DNA of 64,000 nucleotides from Shewanella sp. NIFS-20-20. Its GTDB lineage: Bacteria; Pseudomonadota; Gammaproteobacteria; Enterobacterales; Shewanellaceae. The stretch is from contig NZ_JAHUTT010000011.1 of assembly GCF_019209865.1 (NCBI RefSeq), positions 17,849-81,848 of the forward strand, given 5' to 3'. The notes beneath the pieces were generated by a model. It was given only the letters and a program-made list of their open reading frames with translations, did not search any database and was not told the origin of the DNA. A program made the translations under genes and the position numbers. Each line of letters begins with the position of its first letter. Positions within the stretch are counted from its first letter, which is position 1. This document shows, piece by piece, positions 57,569 to 64,000 of this stretch.

Positions 57569-59524
57569 TTAGTCAGATAATCCAAAACTTGTCAGATAAT
57601 CGTGACCTGCAATCACTTGTAAATCATACGTGAGTATTTGCTCACAAGCTTGGTATAGCTTGGGACGCAGGAACATAGGTTTGATTTGGATTAACGCCTC
57701 AATTAAAGATTGAGGACTGTTATCTTGCTGATGGCCACTGATACTGGCAATCATTGAGGCCACTAAGCCATACAGATCCTTTTCGGCAGCCCCTTCTTCT
57801 AGCCATAAGGTCGGATCGGCATATTGGCGGGCGTAATGACTAGCCGCAATATCCAGACCGATACCAAAGTTGACCAAGATTGCGCGGCCATCACGGACAA
57901 TAATATTTTTCGGGCAAATAGCACCATGGTAAATATCAAGCTGATGTAAATATTGGAGTGCACTCAGCAATTGTATAAACCAAGCCTTTAATTGTTCAGG
58001 GGAGTACGCATTAAGTTCATCCAATGACACCCCATCTTCCCAAGCACGCACAATATACAGATCTTCGCTTTGGGGCAGTTGGCCAAATGCTAATACTTTT
58101 TCAATACTCGGATGATACAGTTTAGATAGGCTGACAAATTGACTGCTTAAGCTGGGCCAATGGCATTCAGTATCACGGTAAAAACTGACCGCGACTGGAT
58201 AGTGCCCTTGAATATGGAGTCCGCGCCATAATTCGCTGGTTGAGGTTGCATCGACAAAATCACATAATTGAAAATGATTGTCTAAAATGGCCCCTGACGC
58301 TAAGGTAAAGGGATTATCGAAATTATCACAAACCCCTTGCTGCATCAGCGCGCTGAGATCACATCGCAGCCCATCTAAATCGATCATGGCACCGCGAGCA
58401 GCTAATCTGAACCATTGGTACACTCGCGGTTGATGGGTACGTTCAGCAATACGCAAGAAGCGTTGAGCATAAGCCATAATGTCTTCACTGCTATCGACAT
58501 TGTCGCGGATATCAATGAATTCAACGTCGCCCATATCAGAAATAAACACACAATTTTCGCTCCAGCCACCCACGGTGAAACCGCGACGATGTATTTGCTG
58601 TAAGCCTGTGACTGAGCGCCTAAGGATATCCAACAGCTGATACGTGGTCAGTCGCTCAAATTCGATAATATTCATCGGCATACCGCGGGGCATGCGGATC
58701 GGTAAGATCAATTGTTCACCATCTTGAATTAATGGGGCACAAAATGGCACCCCGCTGCAGCCGGATAACGACTGTAATCGGGCAAACTCATCGCGCATGG
58801 TCTGTTCATGTTGATGAGCCAAATGGGGTTCATCGATTTGCACCGGCATTAATATTTTAAGCAGCCACGGGGCAGTCCACCCACCAGGGCTGTACTCCGC
58901 TTGCCAGATCTCAAGACCATTTTGGATAAATAGACACTTTAACTTGATGAAATCTTGAATTCGATTATTGCGCTGTTCGACAATGGCAACCTGCCCTATC
59001 GTATCGAGCACCATCGCCTTTTGCTCGGCAGTGATCTGATGTTTATGCGGTGCGGTTAACCCCCATTCATGAGTTAATGCCTCAACGATTTGTCTTGGGG
59101 TATAAATACTTAATGAACCTTCATCTTTTTCAAGCTCAATTTCTTCTCCTTTGCGCCCAGTCACAAACACCATGCCCTGACACCAAGGAGCATAAACACC
59201 AACGGGGATTTTATATTTCAATTTACCCGCGAGTACCCGCGCCACATAGTTAGCCTTAGATAAGGAGTTGTCCACATCACGGCCATCCAATGACCAGGCA
59301 TGCATGCCCGCATTTAGCCGACCTATATAGCCTTTAACATCGACGACATAGACCCCCCACTGACCAATCACTAAGGCATCAACCTCCATCGCTTGACCAC
59401 TACGGGTGGGGATTTCAACATTGGTAAGTAAACTGTAATCCTCGGGTAACTCGTCGGCTAATAACGAAAATGCCCAACGCTCGGCATCGTTGACTGGGGT
59501 GTTAAAACTGATGTGTTTGGCCAT
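57569..59524 (-). CDS. NERD nuclease-like domain fused to two pseudokinase domains
   Basis: 651 residues. The first ~170 are a NERD domain with an intact PD-(D/E)xK pattern: Asp49 (AMEVDALVIG) and Asp62-Val-Lys64 (VDVKG). Residues ~195-395 are a degenerate kinase-like fold: Lys223 remains, but HGD is replaced by VGG in RRGFTVGGWSENCVF. Residues ~410-650 are a second fold, closer to Ser/Thr kinases, that has lost all three catalytic residues: VAVSF (Lys to Ser447), HGAICPKN (Asp to Ala535) and VNFG (DFG Asp to Asn552). No membrane segment. A terminator separates it from the rraB-like gene. Function unknown. Confidence 0.82.
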   Translation of the reverse strand: MAKHISFNTPVNDAERWAFSLLADELPEDYSLLTNVEIPTRSGQAMEVDALVIGQWGVYVVDVKGYIGRLNAGMHAWSLDGRDVDNSLSKANYVARVLAGKLKYKIPVGVYAPWCQGMVFVTGRKGEEIELEKDEGSLSIYTPRQIVEALTHEWGLTAPHKHQITAEQKAMVLDTIGQVAIVEQRNNRIQDFIKLKCLFIQNGLEIWQAEYSPGGWTAPWLLKILMPVQIDEPHLAHQHEQTMRDEFARLQSLSGCSGVPFCAPLIQDGEQLILPIRMPRGMPMNIIEFERLTTYQLLDILRRSVTGLQQIHRRGFTVGGWSENCVFISDMGDVEFIDIRDNVDSSEDIMAYAQRFLRIAERTHQPRVYQWFRLAARGAMIDLDGLRCDLSALMQQGVCDNFDNPFTLASGAILDNHFQLCDFVDATSTSELWRGLHIQGHYPVAVSFYRDTECHWPSLSSQFVSLSKLYHPSIEKVLAFGQLPQSEDLYIVRAWEDGVSLDELNAYSPEQLKAWFIQLLSALQYLHQLDIYHGAICPKNIIVRDGRAILVNFGIGLDIAASHYARQYADPTLWLEEGAAEKDLYGLVASMIASISGHQQDNSPQSLIEALIQIKPMFLRPKLYQACEQILTYDLQVIAGHDYLTSFGLSD

Positions 59525-59664
59525 AAAAACATCCTGTTGGCTGGCAAAAATTGCGGCTGGTACCTATTGAGCACATTCACCCATTTATCTGTGCAAAAGT
59601 AAAAGGATGAGCATTGCATCTTGTTATACCAGTCTTCAGCAAGAGACTAAAGCACTATAAACAA

Positions 59665-59691
59665 CAATGCCAACCGCAGCGGCTGGCATTG
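59665..59691 (-). terminator. Probable terminator of the rraB-like gene
   Basis: Stem CAATGCCA/TGGCATTG with an inner CCGC/GCGG pairing, followed on the minus strand by TTGTTGTTT. The T tract is interrupted. Confidence 0.68.
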
Positions 59692-59729
59692 ATATCGCAT
59701 TAACACTCAGCCATTAAGCCTGGGCGTTA

Positions 59730-60116
59730 TTAGTGGTGACAATGGTCATCACACTCATGCTCATCATCAGCAAATTCATCATCGCCCTGTTGATGCTGCA
59801 TAACACCCCAGCCATCACTTTGGCCATCAAACTCACTGGCAAAGTCATGCAGCCAAGTTTCCTTAGCCACTAATGCCTCGTATTCTGGCACCATATTGAT
59901 ACAGACGATGAGCTCCCACTTTTCCAGCTCTTCACTGAAATTAAGCTCTAATTCACCGCTGACATCGCTAGCAACCAAATCTTCTAGTGCCGATTCCGCA
60001 TCACGTTTATCATCGAACACTAAAAAGAAATCGACATCCAGCGCTTGGCTTAAATCTATGCCTGACTCTTGCATCGCCGCCAACATTTGGCCATTGTCAT
60101 CATCTGGAAATTGCAT
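59730..60116 (-). CDS. RraB-family protein
   Basis: 128 residues. Matches the RraB domain (RNase E inhibitor B): FPDDDNGQMLAAMQESG, VDFFLVFDDKRDAES and EFDGQSDGWGVMQ. The C-terminal tail is very acidic and His-rich (ending HECDDHCHH), which might bind metal. Whether it inhibits RNase E here is inferred from the family. Confidence 0.85.
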   Translation of the reverse strand: MQFPDDDNGQMLAAMQESGIDLSQALDVDFFLVFDDKRDAESALEDLVASDVSGELELNFSEELEKWELIVCINMVPEYEALVAKETWLHDFASEFDGQSDGWGVMQHQQGDDEFADDEHECDDHCHH

Positions 60117-60128
60117 TACTGACTCCTA

Positions 60129-60359
60129 TTAAGCTTGGCTAATCACGACCACTGCATCATTAAACTGAACCTTGTCACCCACCACGAGCTTTTTACGCTT
60201 GCGAGTTTCAACCATGCCATTGACCTTAACTTGGCCTTCACTGATCAGATGTTTAGCATCTCCACCACCATCTACCCAGCCTTGGATCTTGAGTACTTTA
60301 TACAGCTCTACAAATTCATCCCCAGTACGTAGGGGTAATTGCTCAATATTGTCGCTCAC
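60129..60359 (-). CDS. YbcJ-like S4-domain RNA-binding protein
   Basis: 76 residues from the GTG at 60359, with AGGCG 7 bp upstream. An open frame runs 23 codons further to a TTG/ATG pair without a ribosome site or homology. The S4 core is clear: FVELYKVLKIQGWVDGGGDA, LISEGQVKVNGMVETRKR and KLVVGDKVQF. It probably binds structured RNA. It ends 12 bp before the rraB-like gene. Confidence 0.85.
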   Translation of the reverse strand: MSDNIEQLPLRTGDEFVELYKVLKIQGWVDGGGDAKHLISEGQVKVNGMVETRKRKKLVVGDKVQFNDAVVVISQA

Positions 60360-60432
60360 GCGTAATCGCCTATTCGGTCTAAAATCAATTCGGGCGCTAG
60401 TATAGCAGTCACTGCCAAGATCCATCAAAAAA

Positions 60433-60954
60433 TTACGCCATCACTTTGCCCATAAGGACTTCGTCCACCCAAGCATCACCCAAGCGATAGTTTTGTTGCA
60501 GCAGACCTTCACGTTTGAAGCCACATTTTTCGAGGACTCGTATTGAGGCGAGGTTTTGCCAATGGACGTAAGCAATACATTTATGCACATCAAATTCCGT
60601 GGTGGCCCAGTCAAGGATTGCCGTTAAGGCTTCAGTAGCAAATCCTTGACCTTGATAGGCGGGATGCAGCATATAGCCCACTTGAATTCGTGCTGAAAAG
60701 TTATCTTCACAAAAAAAACCGATGACGCCCATAAAGCCATGCTCAGCACTGGCAATCTTAACACTGACCCACTCGCCTGAATCATACACCCAAGGTTGCA
60801 GCCCAGAGATAAACTTGGCTCGAATGCGACTGACAGGATCCGGCGCTCGAACAAAGTGATTCACCAGGCTATCTTGGTGCATTGCGAGAAAATCATCCCA
60901 ATCGCTGTCGACCAGCGACGATAGTGTTAATCTTGATGTGCTTAAACAGACCAT
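60433..60954 (-). CDS. GNAT-family N-acetyltransferase (RimJ/RimL type)
   Basis: 173 residues from the ATG at 60954; longer starts up to 60972 fall in the ppiC terminator. GNAT motifs: IQVGYMLHPAYQGQGFATEAL (acetyl-CoA-binding Q/RxxGxG/A form) and NLASIRVLEKCGFKREGLL. RimJ/RimL-type enzymes acetylate protein N-termini, but many paralogues act on small molecules, so the substrate is unknown. Confidence 0.9.
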   Translation of the reverse strand: MVCLSTSRLTLSSLVDSDWDDFLAMHQDSLVNHFVRAPDPVSRIRAKFISGLQPWVYDSGEWVSVKIASAEHGFMGVIGFFCEDNFSARIQVGYMLHPAYQGQGFATEALTAILDWATTEFDVHKCIAYVHWQNLASIRVLEKCGFKREGLLQQNYRLGDAWVDEVLMGKVMA

Positions 60955-60970
60955 CACTAACCCCATAAAC

Positions 60971-60995
60971 AAACGGCAGCCACTGGCTGCCGTTT
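60971..60995 (-). terminator. Terminator of ppiC
   Basis: An 11-bp stem (AAACGGCAGCC/GGCTGCCGTTT) with a short ACT loop lies right after the ppiC stop and before the GNAT gene. Confidence 0.8.
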
Positions 60996-61000
60996 ATTAA

Positions 61001-61279
61001 TTAACCGCGACTGGTCACTTCCAGTAAGTGATAACCAAACTGGGTTTTCACCGGACCTTGAACTTGATTCAAAGGCGCACTAAACACCACTTCATCAAAT
61101 TCCTTAACCATCATACCTGGGCCAAACGATCCAAGTTCGCCGCCTTGAGCACCGGATGGACAGCTTGAATGAGCCTTAGCAACGTCGGCAAAATCCGCGC
61201 CATTTTCAATCTGTTGTTTTAGTTCATTACACTGCTCTTCACTGCTGACTAACAGATGTCTTGCGCTTGCTTGTACCAT
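61001..61279 (-). CDS. ppiC: Parvulin-type peptidyl-prolyl isomerase
   Basis: 92 residues, a single cytosolic parvulin domain without a signal peptide. ARHLLVSSEEQCNEL, FADVAKAHSSCPSGAQGGELGSFGPGMMVKEFDEVVF and GYHLLEVTSRG (each a known conserved block) are present. Same size as E. coli PpiC. Confidence 0.96.
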   Translation of the reverse strand: MVQASARHLLVSSEEQCNELKQQIENGADFADVAKAHSSCPSGAQGGELGSFGPGMMVKEFDEVVFSAPLNQVQGPVKTQFGYHLLEVTSRG

Positions 61280-61412
61280 GGTGACACTCCTTCAATAACT
61301 TCGCCAATAGCGATAACAATGGCAATCAACGATTGCCCAGTCGCCAGTATAAAAAGTCAGACGCTGATTACCAGTATTAAATGAAGCCCTCGCTAAAAAA
61401 GCTCAGTGCGAC

Positions 61413-63263
61413 TTAATCAGCCATTGCCGTTGTTTGCGTGCTCTGTGCTAGGTTTAGCGCAATCCATCCATCAATTTTTTGCTCCAATACTGCCATGGGC
61501 AATGAGCCCGACGTCAACACCTGATCATGAAACGCTTTAATATCGAAGCGCTCACCCAGCGCAGTTTGCGCCCGTTGACGTAATTGAAGGATGGTTAATT
61601 GGCCGACTTTATAAGATAAGGCTTGACCTGGAATGGCCATATAACGCTCCACTTCTGCCACAATATCACTCTCGGCCATTGGCGAGTTATCTTGCATATA
61701 CTGGATCGCTTGTTCGCGACTCCAGCCCTTCATGTGTAATCCAGTATCAACAACCAACCGCATCGCTCGCAACATTTCATCGGATAATTTGCCAAAGTAC
61801 TGATAAGGATCGCTAAATAATCCCATTTCAATGCCGAGATCTTCTGCATATAACGCCCAACCTTCTTCAAATGCGTTATAAATACCGAAACGCTGAAAAT
61901 CAGGTAAATCATCAAGTTCTTGTTTGATGGTCATTTGAAAATGATGGCCAGGCGATGCTTCATGTAAAGAGAGGGTAGTCATTCCCCAAATAGGCTGTGC
62001 CATCAAATTATAGGTATTAATATAAAATATTCCGGGTCGAGAACCATCGATAGCCGGTGATTGATAAGACGCACCTGCCGCAGACTTTTCCCTAAACGCT
62101 TCAACCGGTTTGACCACATAGTCAGCCTTAGGTTGCACATTAAAATACGCTGGTAGTACTTGATTTATCGAGAGCCGCAAGCTGTCGTAGCCCTCAATCA
62201 AGTCAGTTGCAGTGCCATGGAAGTACTGGGGTTGGGTTGATAAATGATCAAAGAAGGCCGCTAAATCACCATCGAAGCCCACTTGTAATCGCACCTTATC
62301 CATTTCAGCTAAAATGCGAGCGACTTCTGCGAGACCTATTTGGTGGATCTCATCAACCGACATTTGGGTCGTGGTATGTTGATTCGCGAGGTGCTGATAC
62401 CACACGCGCCCATTAGGAAGCCCCCACCAACCATCAGTACCGCGACTGGCGGCAAGATAGTCAGTGGTAAGGTATTGTTGCAATGTCGCTAATGCGGGGT
62501 AGATTCGCTCACTAATCATGGTCTGAAAAGCGTCACGCATCTGTTGCTGCTGCGCAGGCGTCATCGACTCGGGAAAACTTAATACCGGTTGATAAAACAC
62601 ACTCTCTTCAACACTTGGGGATCTCATCACAGCGAGCTGTTCAATCATACGCTCAACCAGAACGCGAGGTAATACCACCGAACTGGCGATACCTTCATTC
62701 ATGCGATCACGCGCCATGGACGTCCACAAAACAAAGCCCTCGACTCGTGCTATCCATTGTTGATATTGCTCAAGACTCGTAAAGGGCTGCGCACTGTCAC
62801 CGCTTCCTAATTGCATCAATAAGAACAATTGACTGTCAAACTGGTTAAGCGGTAAAAATCGCTCAGGAAACGTTTCGGCGACCAGCGCTTGCTCACGATC
62901 ATAAACAAAAATATCATGGCTTAAACGGTCTTGTTCAGACAGGCTGTCCCTATCGATTGCCTTAGCCTTAGCCAAATAACCTGCGTTCAATTGATGCCGT
63001 TTTGTCAAATACTCATGGCTAAGGCCATCAGTGAATAAATGATTATAATCATTAACGCCAACAAACGTGGCATAGACAGGCTCTAACGCTAACTGCTCGT
63101 CAAAATACGCATCAACCAAGGCACGATAAGAGACTTGCACCTGTTGCTTGTCGGTAACGGCTGGGGACACACTTGATGGCGTGGACACGCTCTGAGTCGT
63201 TTTTTCGCAGCCCAATAACGCCAGCGAGATGACAACAGATAATAAGGTAACTGTCCGATTCAT
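61413..63263 (-). CDS. DUF885-family lipoprotein (putative metallopeptidase)
   Basis: 616 residues from the ATG at 63263, with GGAG 10 bp upstream; the open frame extends 24 codons more. A lipoprotein signal has lipobox LLGC. The large helical DUF885 domain has HEASPGHHFQM, an HExxxGH-like zinc motif, and EGWALYAEDLGIEMGLF downstream. It is probably an envelope peptidase; substrate unknown. It is divergent from the GGDEF-like gene (72 bp gap). Confidence 0.9.
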   Translation of the reverse strand: MNRTVTLLSVVISLALLGCEKTTQSVSTPSSVSPAVTDKQQVQVSYRALVDAYFDEQLALEPVYATFVGVNDYNHLFTDGLSHEYLTKRHQLNAGYLAKAKAIDRDSLSEQDRLSHDIFVYDREQALVAETFPERFLPLNQFDSQLFLLMQLGSGDSAQPFTSLEQYQQWIARVEGFVLWTSMARDRMNEGIASSVVLPRVLVERMIEQLAVMRSPSVEESVFYQPVLSFPESMTPAQQQQMRDAFQTMISERIYPALATLQQYLTTDYLAASRGTDGWWGLPNGRVWYQHLANQHTTTQMSVDEIHQIGLAEVARILAEMDKVRLQVGFDGDLAAFFDHLSTQPQYFHGTATDLIEGYDSLRLSINQVLPAYFNVQPKADYVVKPVEAFREKSAAGASYQSPAIDGSRPGIFYINTYNLMAQPIWGMTTLSLHEASPGHHFQMTIKQELDDLPDFQRFGIYNAFEEGWALYAEDLGIEMGLFSDPYQYFGKLSDEMLRAMRLVVDTGLHMKGWSREQAIQYMQDNSPMAESDIVAEVERYMAIPGQALSYKVGQLTILQLRQRAQTALGERFDIKAFHDQVLTSGSLPMAVLEQKIDGWIALNLAQSTQTTAMAD

Positions 63264-63335
63264 TATTTTTATTCTCCAAATGCAGGCATTTTCCCAGAAA
63301 TTTCTATACTTAGGTTTAGGACAGGGAGGCGCCAT

Positions 63336-63848
63336 ATGATTTATTCTTTTCGAAATGCCAGTTTTAGAGACTCACAAACGGGTGTCTATAATCAAGAATA
63401 TTTCCTTGAGGTATTTAACCGTGAATGGCATCGGCATTTGCGTGAAGAGCAAAGTTTAGCACTAGTGTATCTAAGGCCACATGTACATGAAATGGTTAAA
63501 CACCCTAAATTACTCGAAATATTCAGTCATGAAGTAGAAAAAAGCTTGCTCAGAGCCACCGACTTGATGGCCAAATTTAACCAAGATATTTTTGCGTTAG
63601 GGTTATTCAACGTCAACGAGCAAGGGGCTGAAGTGGTAATTGAGCGTATTGAGCATCAAATTCACAAATTTTTAGACACCCATGGCCGCGATCATAGTTT
63701 CAGCATCGATTACAAAATCGCCACGGGGGTTTGTACTCCCGATAGACGTAACAGCATTGAACAGTTATTTAACTTTGTTGAAAATCTTAGTGATGAACTC
63801 GAACAAGCCAGTGGCCCCCATGTGATTGCCCTGATGCCGAATAACTGA
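63336..63848 (+). CDS. Stand-alone degenerate GGDEF-domain protein
   Basis: 170 residues, all one GGDEF-like fold, with AGGGAGG before the ATG. The start of the domain is recognisable (DSQTGVYNQEYF, compare DxLTGLxNRRxF). The GGDEF signature reads NQDIF (residues 82-86, in AKFNQDIFALGL), and the first metal-binding Asp is also missing. It is therefore unlikely to make c-di-GMP. There are no sensory or membrane segments. Its terminator seems broken by the adjacent IS. Confidence 0.85.
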   Translation: MIYSFRNASFRDSQTGVYNQEYFLEVFNREWHRHLREEQSLALVYLRPHVHEMVKHPKLLEIFSHEVEKSLLRATDLMAKFNQDIFALGLFNVNEQGAEVVIERIEHQIHKFLDTHGRDHSFSIDYKIATGVCTPDRRNSIEQLFNFVENLSDELEQASGPHVIALMPNN

Positions 63849-63924
63849 GCCACATAAAAAAACCCGCCTAAGCGTAATGCCGATCAGTTAAGACAGATCG
63901 CTTGACGATCTCACTGAAAGGATC

Positions 63925-63958
63925 AAAATCCGATGACCCCTTGTCATCGGATTTTTTT
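63925..63958 (+). terminator. Terminator hairpin inside the IS, upstream of the transposase
   Basis: A 13-bp stem (AAAATCCGATGAC/GTCATCGGATTTT) with a CCCTT loop and seven T, ending right before the transposase ATG. It would stop outside transcription from entering the gene; the likely ribosome site (GGA) is inside the stem. Confidence 0.85.
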
Positions 63959-64000
63959 ATGCAACTTTCAGAAGCTTTGGCGCGTACTCATATCAATCGT
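63959..64000 (+). CDS. IS4-family transposase, 3' part outside window
   Basis: The first 14 codons (MQLSEALARTHINR) of an open frame reaching the window edge. The start resembles IS4-family transposases, which commonly begin M-Q/H-L/I-x-x-A-L. Too short to confirm from domains. Confidence 0.6.
   Translation, partial: MQLSEALARTHINR

Larger units (their letters stand above)
63875..64000 (+). mobile_element. Left end of an IS4-family insertion sequence (right end outside window)
   Basis: From about 63875 the sequence opens with TAATGCCGATCAGTTAAG, which resembles a terminal repeat of IS4-family elements known from related bacteria (from memory, not searched). A hairpin terminator and then an open frame starting MQLSEALARTH, like IS4-family transposases, follow. 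The exact boundary and the target duplication cannot be fixed because the right end is missing. Confidence 0.7.

Noticed and set aside
57569..59524. Calling the NERD-pseudokinase gene part of a known phage-defence system
   Set aside because: No neighbouring methylase, helicase or other defence gene; all neighbours are housekeeping.

Overview
The window looks like chromosomal DNA from a marine-type gammaproteobacterium, most probably Shewanella or a close relative. This rests on gene content and order: trmJ-cysE-iscRSUA-hscBA-fdx; apt-dnaX-ybaB-recR-htpG-adk-gsk; anaerobic nrdDG; astB; PsiE-, YibL- and YecH-family genes; and two large TonB-dependent receptors. Nearly everything is ordinary core chromosome with moderate GC. 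The only mobile DNA is the left end of an IS4-family element cut off by the right edge.

Layout. 1-3.6 kb: tail of a membrane-anchored unknown, then topA (minus). 3.9-9.3 kb: astB, a large Ig-repeat lipoprotein and a dicarboxylate/Na+ symporter. 9.3-19.8 kb (all minus): ybaN, a receiver-domain gene, apt, dnaX, ybaB, recR, htpG, cnoX-like, adk, gsk. 19.8-22.1 kb: a small membrane protein and an HvfABC-type RiPP operon, whose precursor carries 13 EGKC motifs and is followed by its DUF692 (HvfB) and DUF2063 (HvfC) partners. 22.3-29.0 kb: dusC and two tandem TonB receptors, then 1.2 kb without genes. 30.2-38.1 kb (minus): ndk, the isc operon, cysE and trmJ. 38.2-43.1 kb: suhB, psiE-like, a PilZ gene, yecH, VF530, an outer-membrane barrel, ribA, yibL. 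43.1-49.8 kb: nrdG-nrdD, rssA-like, a DEAD-box helicase, YHS lipoprotein, DUF3010. 49.8-63.9 kb: YgjP-like, MepM-like, sbcCD, TSUP permease, a NERD/pseudokinase protein, RraB-like, S4, GNAT, ppiC, DUF885 and a degenerate GGDEF protein. 63.87 kb to the end: IS4 element.

How genes work together. The isc block makes Fe-S clusters, and cysE just upstream begins the cysteine synthesis that feeds IscS. dnaX, recR and ybaB link replication and repair, while htpG and cnoX-like are protein-quality genes. nrdD with NrdG supplies dNTPs without oxygen, and its promoter has an FNR-type site and two NrdR boxes 31 bp apart. sbcC and sbcD overlap by 4 bp and form one nuclease.

Most interesting points: the HvfABC RiPP/metallophore operon; an intact programmed -1 frameshift signal in dnaX; a receiver protein whose phospho-acceptor Asp is Gly; a NERD nuclease-like domain fused to two pseudokinase domains; a stand-alone GGDEF domain without catalytic residues; an unassigned terminator suggesting a small RNA near 40.4 kb; and an IS4 element that appears to have inserted into a terminator. 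All family assignments come from reading motifs; no database search was run.
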